64,000 bases of DNA from Bradyrhizobium sp. G127 (GTDB lineage: Bacteria > Pseudomonadota > Alphaproteobacteria > Rhizobiales > Xanthobacteraceae), in the NCBI RefSeq assembly GCF_021502575.1, contig NZ_JAKFGN010000002.1, positions 620,001-684,000 of the forward strand. Reading direction: 5' to 3'. The notes below the pieces were generated by a model. The model was given only the letters and a program-made list of their open reading frames with translations. It did not search any database and was not told the DNA's origin. The number at the start of each line of letters is the position of its first letter. Within the stretch, counting starts at the first letter, position 1. Positions 25,917 to 35,570 of the stretch are shown here, in pieces. The translations under genes were made by a program, and so were the position numbers.

Positions 25917-27380
25917 TTACCAGGTGCGGCGGACGCGGAGCTGACCGGAGAACATTCCCTGGTCCTTGAACTGATAGTTACCAGCCGGCTTGAAGGCACC
26001 GGCATTGCCGGCAGCAGCGACAACGCCACCGGTGCTGGAAGTTTCAAGCGTGGTGTACAGCAGTTCGCCCGAGAACGTCAGGTTCTGGACGGGGGTCCAC
26101 GCTGTGCGCGTACCGACCTGCCAGATATTGAAGTCCGGATTGTAGTTGCTACCGGCCACAAGGAAACCAGCCGGCAGAGAGCCACGAAGGATTGCCGTCG
26201 CGGTGTCGTTATAGTCGACATTCACGTAAGCGCCGAACACGCTGGTCTGCCAGTTCGGCGACCAGTTGTGCTCGTAGCCACCCTGAACCGCCCAGACCTT
26301 GGTCTTTTGGATCGAGCCGCCAGGGTTGTAGACGCCGTCAAGCAACGCTGCGGAAGCGAAGTCCTGGTAGAACGCCGGATCCGCACCACCGCCGAATGCG
26401 CTGAAGCTGTTGCCGGTGGTGCCGCCGATCACGTACTTCGGCGCGCCCTCAGAGTAGATCGCGCTGATCGACAGCTTGTCGCCGGGTCCCGTTGGCAGGT
26501 TCTTCAACTGGATGCCGCCCTGGACGGCGAAGCCCCACTCGTCGGTCGGGTGACCGGTTGGTTCGCTGGCTCCATAGTAGGAAGCGTGGATGTTATGGAG
26601 GCCGCCCGAGAGTTGCGCGGTGAAGGCAGCCTGATCGACGCGGATGTTGCCGACGAAGTCAGGCGAAACGTTGCCACCGGACGAGTTGGTGTAGGCGCCC
26701 GAGAAGAAGTTGGCCGCGGAGATTGAACCAACGCCCGTGCCGTTGAAGATCGGAGCACGGTTGATAATGCGGTTATCTTCCACACCGATCTGGGCCGACA
26801 CGCCGTTGCCGAACTGCCAAGTGTAAGCAACCTGAGTGATGCCGGTGGAGTTGTCGTATCCGCCGAGCAGGTTGGACGTGTTCACGCCAACCGGACCGCC
26901 GCCCCAGGGAGTCTGGAACGCAGAGATCGCCTTACCGAAGGTGAAGCCGGCGAACTGGACGAACGCAAGGTCCGTGGTGAGAACGCCGGACGACGGACCG
27001 TCGCCGGAGGTGTGCTGGAAGTTGCTCGACCAGTAGGTGCGAACGATACCGTATTCGCTCGCGGTGCGGGTATCGATGTTCAAGTTCACACGCGAGCGGG
27101 TGACGAAGTAATCCGAACCGCGGTTCTGCTGACCGATGGTGCCGCTCCAGGCCGGCTGGCCGTGGGCGGTGCCGTTGATGGTCGCGTCAAACTGAGCATA
27201 GCCGCCCAGCTTGATGCAGGTCTCGGTGCCGGGAATGTAGTAGAAACCTGCTCCATACAGCGAACAGATCTTCACGTACTGGACCGCTTTCGCCTTGACG
27301 GGAAGATCAGCCGCCTGTGCTCCTGCGATCGCAGCCAAACCTGCTGCCGATCCCAGAATAAGGCTCTTAATCTTGCTCAT
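25917..27380 (-). CDS. Porin, Porin_2 family (rhizobial major outer-membrane porin)
   Basis: A 487-residue beta-barrel porin. It has a signal peptide (about 1-23, ending GAQA) and the hallmark start of the mature chain VQYVKICSLYGAGFYYIPG with the second Cys in ETCIKLGGYAQFD. Many alternating aromatic strands follow, and the chain ends in a short barrel-closing strand (FSGQLRVRRTW). It forms trimeric pores for small solutes. The start at 27380 has GGAGGTGTT directly upstream; the longer frame is not used. Confidence 0.93.
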   Translation of the reverse strand: MSKIKSLILGSAAGLAAIAGAQAADLPVKAKAVQYVKICSLYGAGFYYIPGTETCIKLGGYAQFDATINGTAHGQPAWSGTIGQQNRGSDYFVTRSRVNLNIDTRTASEYGIVRTYWSSNFQHTSGDGPSSGVLTTDLAFVQFAGFTFGKAISAFQTPWGGGPVGVNTSNLLGGYDNSTGITQVAYTWQFGNGVSAQIGVEDNRIINRAPIFNGTGVGSISAANFFSGAYTNSSGGNVSPDFVGNIRVDQAAFTAQLSGGLHNIHASYYGASEPTGHPTDEWGFAVQGGIQLKNLPTGPGDKLSISAIYSEGAPKYVIGGTTGNSFSAFGGGADPAFYQDFASAALLDGVYNPGGSIQKTKVWAVQGGYEHNWSPNWQTSVFGAYVNVDYNDTATAILRGSLPAGFLVAGSNYNPDFNIWQVGTRTAWTPVQNLTFSGELLYTTLETSSTGGVVAAAGNAGAFKPAGNYQFKDQGMFSGQLRVRRTW

Positions 27381-27703
27381 AACACCTCCAAAATTTTCCA
27401 ATTGAGGAAAGGTCCGGTCCCCTGTGACGCAAGCCACACCCAAGTCTCAGCCCCTTAACCCCGCTCACCGTCGGATGAAAAGCGACTCTGCGCAAACCAT
27501 CGAACGGGACACCCGGGTGATCCCGGGAGTCAGGCCACAATGCCTCCACTATTCGGATGAGTTCAATAATTGATTTAGTCATGTATTTATTTGAATGTGC
27601 GCGTGTGCTTTCCCTGCAACGCGCCCAAGTGCCGCATGCCACGATTGCATTAGTGTCATGACTGCATTAAATTTCCCGCGCGCTTCACAAGGTTGAAATA
27701 AAA
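27381..27703. promoter_or_regulatory. Divergent promoter region, porin and MarR regulator
   Basis: 323 bp, AT-rich in the centre (about 27545-27600 and 27640-27700), consistent with a strong porin promoter and a long porin leader. GGGATCACCC-type symmetry is seen near 27510-27530 (CCCGGGTGATCCCGGG). No credible gene is present. Confidence 0.4.
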
Positions 27704-28246
27704 ATGGCCGGAAAAGCCGCCGCGAAGAAAAATTCATCCGGCCGTCACAAAACAATCATACGCGGTGCAGGCGGATTAGGCCCGGACGACGCGCTGGTGC
27801 GCGAGTTCATCTGGGACATCATTTCGGTGAACACTCACCTTGAGGAAATCCGATCCATCTGGGCGCGCGTTCTCGACATCACCTGCCCGCAGTGGCTGAT
27901 TCTGATGGCGGTCAACGATCTCGATCAGGGCAAGGGAATTTCGGTCAGGGAGGTGTCGACAAAACTTCATGTCGACCCCTCCTTCGTCACCACACAAACC
28001 AAGAATCTGGAGAAGCATGGCTTCATGCGCCGCGTCGCCTCCAAAGAAGATGCACGCGTGGTGCTGATGTCGCTCACCGAGAAGGCGCACAAGCAGATCG
28101 CCAACCTGTATTCGCATCAGGTCGTCGCCGACAATCTGGTTTTCTCGGACTTCTCCGATCAGTCGATGCGGGATCTGAACAACAAGCTCTCGACCATCAA
28201 AGAGCGGCTGTCGAAAGCGGCGCAGGTGATCGCCGTCGAGATTTGA
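27704..28246 (+). CDS. MarR-family transcriptional regulator
   Basis: A 180-residue winged-helix regulator. A basic N-terminal tail (about 1-25) is followed by the dimer helix. The DNA-binding part reads ITCPQWLILMAVNDLDQ, SVREVSTKLHVDPSFVTTQTKNLEKHGF and RRVASKEDARVVLMSLTEKAH (wing with the conserved D-x-R). It resembles regulators of aromatic-acid catabolism in Rhodopseudomonas and Bradyrhizobium, but the effector is unknown. It is convergent with the hydrolase gene ending three bases away and divergent from the porin. Confidence 0.9.
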   Translation: MAGKAAAKKNSSGRHKTIIRGAGGLGPDDALVREFIWDIISVNTHLEEIRSIWARVLDITCPQWLILMAVNDLDQGKGISVREVSTKLHVDPSFVTTQTKNLEKHGFMRRVASKEDARVVLMSLTEKAHKQIANLYSHQVVADNLVFSDFSDQSMRDLNNKLSTIKERLSKAAQVIAVEI

Positions 28247-28249
28247 CCG

Positions 28250-29422
28250 TCACGACGCCCCAGCGGATTGAGACACACCGAGGCGGGTTGCAATCCAGTC
28301 AAAAACAAACTCGTTGCCGATCGTCGGGTTGTCGGCCTGCGCATGCGACGCCGCGGTTTCGTCGGTGGAGAACACCTTCAGGGTCACATCCGCGCCCGTT
28401 TCCCGCAAAACCCTGCACATCTCGATGGCGTGAACAATGTCCAGCCAATCGCGCTCGCCGAACGTGACAAGCGTCGGGCACCTGACCTGCCCCAATCCGC
28501 CATGACGCCCCATTCTCCGGATTTCCGCTGCGATGGCGTCCTTGCCGTCCTTGCCGGACATCCACGTCATCCTGGACACGCGTTCGTGCATATCCCAGAT
28601 GCCGGCATCAGACACAGACACGGCAAACCGGTCGTCCAGATTGGCGGCTCGCGATGCAAAGGCCGCGCCCAGACCGTCGCCGAAAATGGCGATCCGCCGC
28701 TCATCGACATCGCCACGCGCAATCAGATAGTCGACGCAGCAACTGATGGCGGTCTCGACCTCATAGCGCACACTCGCCTTGTTTCGCGGCGAAGCCCCCT
28801 GCCCCGGCAGATCGACCAGCAGCAGTGACAGTCCGCGCGCATGAGCCTGCCGCAGCAGTGTGTGCAGGTGCGCATCCTTGAAATGGCCCTGCCCGCCGAC
28901 ACAGACGACGACAGGCGCAGGCCCGTCACTTCCCGGCGCACGCAGGAAATAGGCTTCAACGAAGCCACCCTCGAAACACGGAATCCGGACCCGCTCACCG
29001 CCCAATGGCTGGTGCATGACAACAAGATCCGAACAGGCGCGCATTTTTTCCAGCACGGCCGTGCGCCGGCGGTCGTCGAGTTTCAAGAAAATCTCCGAGG
29101 TCCGGTAGTAGTTGGACGCGCGCAACCAGTTGCTGCGTGCCGAAGTGAGATTGTCCGCTGCACGCGCAAGGTCGCCGCGCGCCTTGTTGGCGTCGGCGAT
29201 GGCATTCCATTCGCGATACCAGCTCTCGTCATCGCCCGGCACGATACGGGACGCGGTCAGGAAGCATTCCGAAATCGTGCTGCTGCCCTCCTGCGCCGCG
29301 CCCAGCACCCTCATGAACTGAAGGCTGTAGTCCTCATTGTCGGGCCAATGCATCCAGCCGCCCGCCTCAAAACGCGGAGGCGCGACGGTGATCGAAGAGC
29401 TATCCAAAAGGGTCGTACACAC
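28250..29422 (-). CDS. Alpha/beta hydrolase-fold protein lacking the nucleophile serine
   Basis: A 390-residue protein like the FrsA/2,6-dihydroxypseudooxynicotine hydrolase group: a helical N-terminal domain (about 30-135) and a hydrolase core (about 145-385). The nucleophile elbow reads IAIFGDGLGAAF, so the usual G-x-S-x-G has Gly (about 250) in place of Ser, with an Asp just before it. The acid (ERDW, about Asp325) and base (ASHAQ, about His360) appear to remain. It may use a different nucleophile, a cofactor-independent lyase mechanism, or be a binding protein. No frame damage. Confidence 0.82.
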   Translation of the reverse strand: MCTTLLDSSSITVAPPRFEAGGWMHWPDNEDYSLQFMRVLGAAQEGSSTISECFLTASRIVPGDDESWYREWNAIADANKARGDLARAADNLTSARSNWLRASNYYRTSEIFLKLDDRRRTAVLEKMRACSDLVVMHQPLGGERVRIPCFEGGFVEAYFLRAPGSDGPAPVVVCVGGQGHFKDAHLHTLLRQAHARGLSLLLVDLPGQGASPRNKASVRYEVETAISCCVDYLIARGDVDERRIAIFGDGLGAAFASRAANLDDRFAVSVSDAGIWDMHERVSRMTWMSGKDGKDAIAAEIRRMGRHGGLGQVRCPTLVTFGERDWLDIVHAIEMCRVLRETGADVTLKVFSTDETAASHAQADNPTIGNEFVFDWIATRLGVSQSAGAS

Positions 29423-29687
29423 GAATTAATCAGCCGATCATCGGGAAGCTGCAACCTGGCCACACTGATATGAAGCTGCGGATGTCGCGGACAAGGTGAG
29501 CGGCTATGTTGCATCGCAGCCATGCTGATGGCATCGCATAGATGCGACAGACGCATTACAGAGATATGACAACGCGCCTGTTCGCCGGGTTTAGGCGTGC
29601 GACACGACGTCACGATCATCCCGATGAGCACGGGACATGGATCAAAAAGCGGCGCATCCGGCAATTCCCTGCCGACGTCGGCAGCGG

Positions 29688-30482
29688 TCAGGCAATCGTC
29701 TGGAGGATGCCGCCTTCGGCCCGCAGCGCCGCCCCGTTGGTGACCGCCGCCTCGCGCGACGAGACGTAGACCACCATGTTGGCGATCTCATCGACGGTCG
29801 CGAAGCGCTGGATCAGCGATGTTCCGCGATGCTGCTTGACGAACTGCGAGGCCGCTTCGTCGACCGACTGGCCGTTTTGCCTGGCCAGATCCTTCACGAA
29901 GGCCTCGACCCCTTCCGACATGGTCGGTCCTGGCAGAACCGAATTGACGGTGACGGCGGTGCCCTTCGTCATCTCCGCGAGGCCGCGCGAAATCGCGAGT
30001 TGGGCAGTCTTGGTCATGCCGTAATGGATCATCTCCGTCGGAACGTTGATGGCCGATTCCGACGAGATGAAAACGATGCGGCCCCAGTTGCGCTTGAGCA
30101 TTCCCGGCATGTAGGCGCGCGACAGGCGCACGCCCGACATCACGTTGACTTCGAAGAACCGGCCCCAGTCCTCGTCGGGAATATCGAAGAAGCTTTTCGG
30201 CTCGAAGATGCCCGCATTGTTGATCAGAATATCGGCGTCGGGCACGGCCTTGACGAGACTGGCACATCCTCCCGCCGTGGACACGTCCGCGCCGACACCC
30301 CGCACCTTGGCTCCCGGGATGGCCTTCACGATGGCCGCAGCCGTGGCATCAGCCTTGGCCTGCGTCCGCCCATTGACCACGACGCTTGCGCCCGCCCCTG
30401 CGAGACCTCTGGCGATGGCAAGTCCGATACCGCCGGTCGAGCCGGTGACGATGGCCGTGGTGCCCGAAAGATCGATCTTCAT
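29688..30482 (-). CDS. Short-chain dehydrogenase/reductase (SDR)
   Basis: A 264-residue NAD(P)-dependent oxidoreductase. TGSTGGIGLAIARGLAG is the cofactor loop, NNAGIF the stabilising motif, and VFISSESA with YGMTK gives the catalytic Ser, Tyr and Lys. The end AAVTNGAALRAEGGI is the usual closing strand. The start is MKIDLSG at 30482; the upstream extension to 30542 lacks a ribosome-binding site. The substrate is unknown. Confidence 0.92.
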   Translation of the reverse strand: MKIDLSGTTAIVTGSTGGIGLAIARGLAGAGASVVVNGRTQAKADATAAAIVKAIPGAKVRGVGADVSTAGGCASLVKAVPDADILINNAGIFEPKSFFDIPDEDWGRFFEVNVMSGVRLSRAYMPGMLKRNWGRIVFISSESAINVPTEMIHYGMTKTAQLAISRGLAEMTKGTAVTVNSVLPGPTMSEGVEAFVKDLARQNGQSVDEAASQFVKQHRGTSLIQRFATVDEIANMVVYVSSREAAVTNGAALRAEGGILQTIA

Positions 30483-30562
30483 GGAAATGCTCCCTTGCTG
30501 CGAGAGTCCATATGGCTGCTGATGCAGCGGATACCAGCGCAACGGGGAATAAAGCCGGACGG

Positions 30563-31645
30563 TCAGGCTGCGGCTTTGACCTTGGTGTCGGCGGCGCGGA
30601 CGATCACGCCGTACCAGCCGAGGCCTTTATAGGTCTCGTAGCCAGGCGTGGCGTGAAACGCCACCAGCGCGCCCGATGCGTCCTGGTAGTAACCGCTGCT
30701 GCGTCTGTCCACGGCGAGCGGCAGGCGCTCCGTCAGCAGGCCCTTGCCGTCCGACGATGCGATGACGCGGAAGTTGGCGTCGACCAGCAGCACGCGGGTC
30801 AGATCATCCTCCACGCGAATGCCCTGCACGATGGCGCGGGCCTGCGCTTCCCAGTCGAAATGAATGGCGAGAATTCCGAGCGGCCGTCCGTGCGACTGGC
30901 CGCCGGCTCGCACGCTGGCGCAATAGGTCGCGACCTGCGCATCGCCCAGCATCGGCTGACGCTCGACATCGGCGGCGACATAGTCGTCGCCCGATTTCAG
31001 GGCCTGCGCTTCGCGAAACCACGGCGCGTCGGCGACGCTGCGCCCCTTCACATCGAACTTGTCGGCTCTGCCGTTCGCCAGAACGATCCCATCAAGACTG
31101 CACAGCCAGATATCCAGATAGACCGTGTAGGCGCCGAGGATTACGCCGAGTCGCTGGGAGGCATGGGCCGCCGTAGTGGCATCCGGCACCGTTGCGCATT
31201 CGACCACGGCCGAATCGGTGGCCCACCAGCGCACATCGCAGGTCCGCTCATAGAGATTGCGGTCGATCAGTTCGATGGCATTGAGCGAAAGGTCGACCAT
31301 GCGCTCGCCCAGCGCGCGGCCGGTCATCTGTGCGATCGACTGCATCAGGTCGCCGGTCCGCTTGACCAGTTCGGATTCAAGTTGCCGCGCGATCGTCTCG
31401 ATGCGCTGGCCGACATCGCGCACTTCCTGCGCCACCACGGCGAAGCCGCGGCCCTGTTCGCCGGCGCGCGCGCTTTCGATCAGCGCGTTCAGCGCCAGCA
31501 TCTTCATCTGGCCGGTGATCTGCTGGATGTTCTTGGTCTTGTCGCAGGCGATCTGATTGACTTCAGCCGTCAGGCGCGCGGTGAGCGCCGAAATATCGGA
31601 TACATCCTCGGTATCCGCTGTCGCTGCGTGATCGGCCCGTAACAT
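30563..31645 (-). CDS. Soluble chemotaxis-like protein: MCP signalling tip followed by Cache domain
   Basis: A 360-residue protein with reversed order compared with standard chemoreceptors. A short coiled-coil segment with the highly conserved MCP hairpin tip ([24 protein letters not shown]) occupies about residues 49-78 and comes first. A Cache-type sensor domain (about 145-350, with [20 protein letters not shown] and [16 protein letters not shown]) comes after it. No transmembrane segment or signal peptide is seen, so it acts in the cytoplasm. The start is uncertain (ATG 31645 or GTG 31699). It may sense an internal ligand and talk to CheA/CheW. Confidence 0.82.
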   Translation of the reverse strand: MLRADHAATADTEDVSDISALTARLTAEVNQIACDKTKNIQQITGQMKMLALNALIESARAGEQGRGFAVVAQEVRDVGQRIETIARQLESELVKRTGDLMQSIAQMTGRALGERMVDLSLNAIELIDRNLYERTCDVRWWATDSAVVECATVPDATTAAHASQRLGVILGAYTVYLDIWLCSLDGIVLANGRADKFDVKGRSVADAPWFREAQALKSGDDYVAADVERQPMLGDAQVATYCASVRAGGQSHGRPLGILAIHFDWEAQARAIVQGIRVEDDLTRVLLVDANFRVIASSDGKGLLTERLPLAVDRRSSGYYQDASGALVAFHATPGYETYKGLGWYGVIVRAADTKVKAAA

Positions 31646-31810
31646 GAATGGATGACTGTCAAAATTGCCGGGATGTCCGTAATGGAACCAGCACACCACA
31701 GTGTGGTTACGGAGAAATTAATTCGTGCCATGGCGGCGGGCAAATAGCTCCATTGCTCAAAATATCAGCACGAAATCGGCCGTCGTTGTTCGCGTGACGT
31801 TGCGCCAAAC

Positions 31811-31839
31811 AAAAAAGCGGCGCACGAGGCGCCGCTTTT
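31811..31839 (-). terminator. Terminator of the ribosomal super-operon after rplQ
   Basis: On the minus strand: AAGCGGCGC-CTCGT-GCGCCGCTT followed by TTTT. It lies 22-50 bp past the rplQ stop and closes the str-S10-spc-alpha series. Confidence 0.9.
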
Positions 31840-31860
31840 CTGAATTCCGTAAGTCCGGGA

Positions 31861-32277
31861 TCAAGCGGCTTCCGACGCCTGCTCCTGCACCGGACCCGAA
31901 TCCAATCCCTTGGCGTCGACGTCACGATCGACGAACTCGATCACCGCCATCGGCGCGTTATCGCCGTAGCGGAAACCAGCCTTGATGATGCGGGTGTAGC
32001 CGCCCTGACGATCCTTGTAACGCGGCGCCAGAACGTCGAACAGTTTCTTGACCTGATCCTTGTCGCGCATCTCGCCAATCGCCTGACGGCGCAGCGCGAG
32101 GCCGCCCTTCTTGCCGAGCGTCACCAGCTTCTCAACGATCGGGCGAAGCTCCTTCGCCTTCGGCAAGGTGGTGACGATCTGCTCGTGCTTGATCAGCGCG
32201 GCGCACATGTTGGCGAACATCGCCCGGCGATGCTCGGCGGTGCGGTTGAGTTTGCGGTGAACTTTTCCGTGACGCAT
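31861..32277 (-). CDS. rplQ: 50S ribosomal protein L17
   Basis: 138 residues, starting [24 protein letters not shown], the invariant L17 N-terminus. It carries a short C-terminal extension rich in acidic residues ([18 protein letters not shown]). It is the last gene of the alpha operon, separated from rpoA by a 203-bp spacer holding two palindromic repeats. Confidence 0.98.
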   Translation of the reverse strand: MRHGKVHRKLNRTAEHRRAMFANMCAALIKHEQIVTTLPKAKELRPIVEKLVTLGKKGGLALRRQAIGEMRDKDQVKKLFDVLAPRYKDRQGGYTRIIKAGFRYGDNAPMAVIEFVDRDVDAKGLDSGPVQEQASEAA

Positions 32278-32361
32278 TTGGTAATCCTCAATCTCTTTGC
32301 CGCGACCGTTCGTCGGACATGCTGTTCAGGTGGGCTGCCTGCGTTCGCCCTTTTTATTCCT

Positions 32362-32474
32362 GTCATCCTTCGAGGCTCGGGCTTCGCCCTCGCACCTCAG
32401 GATGACGGAAACATCGCTCTAAGCCGTCATCCTGAGGTGCCGTCGCTCTTGCGACGGCCTCGAAGGATGGCGGC
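32362..32474. repeat. Two palindromic units between rpoA and rplQ
   Basis: GTCATCCTTCGAGG...CCTCAGGATGAC (about 32362-32406) and GCCGTCATCCTGAGG...CCTCGAAGGATGGCGGC (about 32423-32474). The second overlaps the region just after the rpoA stop. In RNA each makes a long hairpin between two essential genes. Confidence 0.85.
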
Positions 32475-32480
32475 TTAGTC

Positions 32481-33512
32481 TCAGTAGTGATCCTCGAAGC
32501 GCTTGGCCAGTTCGTCGATATTCTCCGGCGGCCAGCCGGGCACTTCCATGCCGAGGTGCAGACCCATCTGGGCCAGCACTTCCTTGATTTCGTTCAGCGA
32601 CTTGCGGCCGAAGTTCGGGGTGCGGAGCATTTCCGCTTCCGACTTCTGCACGAGGTCGCCGATGTAGACGATGTTGTCGTTCTTCAGGCAGTTGGCCGAA
32701 CGAACCGACAGTTCGAGTTCGTCCACCTTCTTGAGGAAGGCAGGGTTGAAGGCGAGATCCGGAATGATCTCGGCGGCAACCTCCTTGCGGGGCTCCTCGA
32801 AGTTCACGAACACGTTGAGCTGGTCTTGCAGGATGCGCGCCGAGTAAGCGAGCGCGTCGTCCGGCGAGATCGCGCCGTTGGTCTCGATGGTCAGCGTCAG
32901 CTTGTCGTAGTCGAGGATCTGGCCCTCGCGGGTATTCTCGACCTTGTACGACACCTTGCGCACCGGCGAGAACAGGCTGTCGACCGGAATGAGGCCGATC
33001 GGCGCGTCTTCCGGACGGTTGCGCTCGGCGGCGACGTAGCCCTTGCCGGAGTTCACGGTGAACTCCATGCGGATTTCAGCGCCCTCGTCGAGGGTGCAGA
33101 TCTGAAGGTCGGGGTTCAGCACGACGACATCGCCGACGGTCTGAATGTCGCCTGCGGTGACGACGCCCGGGCCCGACTTCTTCACGACCATGCGCTTCGG
33201 GCCTTCGCCCTGCATCTTGATCGAGATATCCTTGATGTTGAGCACGATGTCGGTCACATCCTCGCGCACGCCGGCGATCGAGGAGAACTCGTGCAGCACG
33301 CCGTCGATGTGGACCGACTGCACGGCAGCGCCCTGCAGCGACGACAGCAGAACGCGGCGCAGCGCGTTGCCGAGCGTCTGGCCGAAGCCGCGCTCGAGCG
33401 GTTCAGCAATGACGGTTGCGAAACGGGTCGGATCCGAACCGGGCGTCACGTTGAGCTTGTTCGGACGAATGAGTTCTTGCCAATTTTTCTGGATCGTCAC
33501 TTGTTCACCCAT
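32481..33512 (-). CDS. rpoA: DNA-directed RNA polymerase subunit alpha
   Basis: 343 residues from [20 protein letters not shown]. The N-terminal dimerisation domain includes [20 protein letters not shown]. The C-terminal domain that binds UP elements and activators includes [20 protein letters not shown] and [16 protein letters not shown]. The ending matches Bradyrhizobiaceae RpoA. The frame extends upstream to 33569 without support. Confidence 0.98.
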   Translation of the reverse strand: MGEQVTIQKNWQELIRPNKLNVTPGSDPTRFATVIAEPLERGFGQTLGNALRRVLLSSLQGAAVQSVHIDGVLHEFSSIAGVREDVTDIVLNIKDISIKMQGEGPKRMVVKKSGPGVVTAGDIQTVGDVVVLNPDLQICTLDEGAEIRMEFTVNSGKGYVAAERNRPEDAPIGLIPVDSLFSPVRKVSYKVENTREGQILDYDKLTLTIETNGAISPDDALAYSARILQDQLNVFVNFEEPRKEVAAEIIPDLAFNPAFLKKVDELELSVRSANCLKNDNIVYIGDLVQKSEAEMLRTPNFGRKSLNEIKEVLAQMGLHLGMEVPGWPPENIDELAKRFEDHY

Positions 33513-33628
33513 GCCATCAAAATCACTGGCGTTGGAGGTTCTGGCGGCGCGGCATCGTTTTTCAAACAATGGTCCGCGTCATCGCAACTTGAAACAACGC
33601 GGGCACCCTGCCCGCGGCAGTCAAACAA

Positions 33629-34018
<390 letters not shown>

Positions 34019-34126
34019 TGGTCTCTTCTCTTCCTTCAAGCGCGTCCGTGATTCCAGACGCTGGGGAAATTCAGGTGATCATCCGGCCGCCAGACGACAG
34101 CCGGATCGGTCGATGAAAAACGAAAG

Positions 34127-34495
34127 TTACTTCTTCTTGCCGGCGATGGCCTTGGCCGGACCCTTGCGGGTGCGCGCGTTGGTGTGGGTCCGCTGACCGC
34201 GCACCGGAAGGCCGCGGCGATGGCGCAGGCCGCGATAGCAGCCGAGGTCCATCAGGCGCTTGATGTTCATGCCCACTTCACGGCGAAGGTCGCCCTCGAC
34301 GAGATAGTCGCGGTCGATCATTTCACGGATCTGCAGAACTTCCGCGTCGGTAAGCTGCGAGACGCGGCGGTCGGCCGGAATCTTGAGCTGCTCAACGATG
34401 GTCGCGGCATTCTTCTGGCCGATGCCATGAATGTACTGAAGCGCAATCAGAACGCGCTTGTTGGTCGGAATGTTGACGCCTGCAATACGGGCCAC
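34127..34495 (-). CDS. rpsM: 30S ribosomal protein S13
   Basis: 122 residues. [20 protein letters not shown] and the C-terminal [17 protein letters not shown] are typical. It bridges the subunit heads and contacts the P-site tRNA. A 160-bp spacer separates it from adk; rpmJ and infA, found here in some bacteria, are absent. Confidence 0.98.
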   Translation of the reverse strand: MARIAGVNIPTNKRVLIALQYIHGIGQKNAATIVEQLKIPADRRVSQLTDAEVLQIREMIDRDYLVEGDLRREVGMNIKRLMDLGCYRGLRHRRGLPVRGQRTHTNARTRKGPAKAIAGKKK

Positions 34496-34655
34496 GGTCT
34501 TCGCTCCTGTCGCCGTCCATCGTGGACAGCTTGTCTTGTTAGGTCTTTGGCGTCGGGCGGGTGTTCACATACGCAAACACGACGCCCTCCCCATTTTTCT
34601 TTCGGGGCCCGGCATCGTCTGAACTATCCGACTGGATGCGGGCTTATTAATGTAT

Positions 34656-35570
34656 TTAGCGGCGTTTCGTCAACCGCTTGGCGGCCTTGGCGGGCCTTTT
34701 CGCAGCCTTTTTGGCCACTTTCCGGGTCTTGTTTCGGGTCTTGGCGGCCTTGGCTGCAACCGTCCGGCTTTTGGCCTTCTTGGCTGCCTTTTTAGCCCCC
34801 CTGGCAGCCTTTCCGGCTGACTTCGGGGCCTTTTTGGTCGTCGCGGAACCCGCCTTGGCAGACTTCTTTGCGGCTTTGGCGGCCTTTTTGGCCCCGGTTT
34901 TCGCGGCCGGTTTGGCCTTCTTGGCCGCCCGCTTCGCCGTCTTCATGCCGGACGGCGCCGCCGCCCTGGCGGACGATTCGGGCTCGATCAGAGCCGCCAG
35001 TACCCGGTTGATGGCCGAGGTCACCTGCTCGATGGTCATCATGCCATCGATGGTGATGAGCTTGCGCTTCTCCGAATAGTAGTGAACCAGCGGCTCGGTC
35101 TGGGCGCGGTAGCTGGCCAGGCGCTTCGACAGCACCTCCGGCGTATCGTCGATCCGGACCTCTTCGCCGCGCTCGCGCATCTGCGCGACCCGGGTCTCCA
35201 CCCGCTCCAGCAAGGCGCTCTCGTTCACGCGAAGTTCGACAACCGCGTCGAGCTTGAGGTGCTTCTTCCTGAGCAGTTCGTCGAGCGCTTCGGCCTGCGG
35301 CACCGTGCGCGGAAAGCCGTCGAGAATGAAACCCTTCTTCGCGTCGGGCTCTTCAATGCGATCGGCGATGATTCCGACCACCACTTCATCCGGCACCAAT
35401 GCGCCGCTGGCCATGATGTCCTTCGCTTTGAGGCCGATGGGCGTTCCGGCGGCCACCGCGGCGCGCAGCATATCTCCGGTGGAGAGCTGAACGATACCGT
35501 GCTTATGAACCAGTCGTTGCGCCTGCGTTCCCTTGCCCGCCCCCGGCGGCCCGAGAAGAATCAACCTCAT
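34656..35570 (-). CDS. adk: Adenylate kinase with a C-terminal histone H1-like extension
   Basis: 304 residues. Residues 1-198 are a complete short-lid adenylate kinase (ATP + AMP to 2 ADP): P-loop [10 protein letters not shown] (8-17), [16 protein letters not shown] (81-89) and the reduced lid [14 protein letters not shown]. Residues about 205-304 are a Lys/Ala/Arg repeat tail ([20 protein letters not shown] type, ending KRLTKRR), like histone H1, HctB or AlgP. Usual Adk ends near 190-220. An in-frame Met (about 209) could start a separate H1-like product. It overlaps secY by four bases in the spc operon. Confidence 0.95.
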   Translation of the reverse strand: MRLILLGPPGAGKGTQAQRLVHKHGIVQLSTGDMLRAAVAAGTPIGLKAKDIMASGALVPDEVVVGIIADRIEEPDAKKGFILDGFPRTVPQAEALDELLRKKHLKLDAVVELRVNESALLERVETRVAQMRERGEEVRIDDTPEVLSKRLASYRAQTEPLVHYYSEKRKLITIDGMMTIEQVTSAINRVLAALIEPESSARAAAPSGMKTAKRAAKKAKPAAKTGAKKAAKAAKKSAKAGSATTKKAPKSAGKAARGAKKAAKKAKSRTVAAKAAKTRNKTRKVAKKAAKRPAKAAKRLTKRR

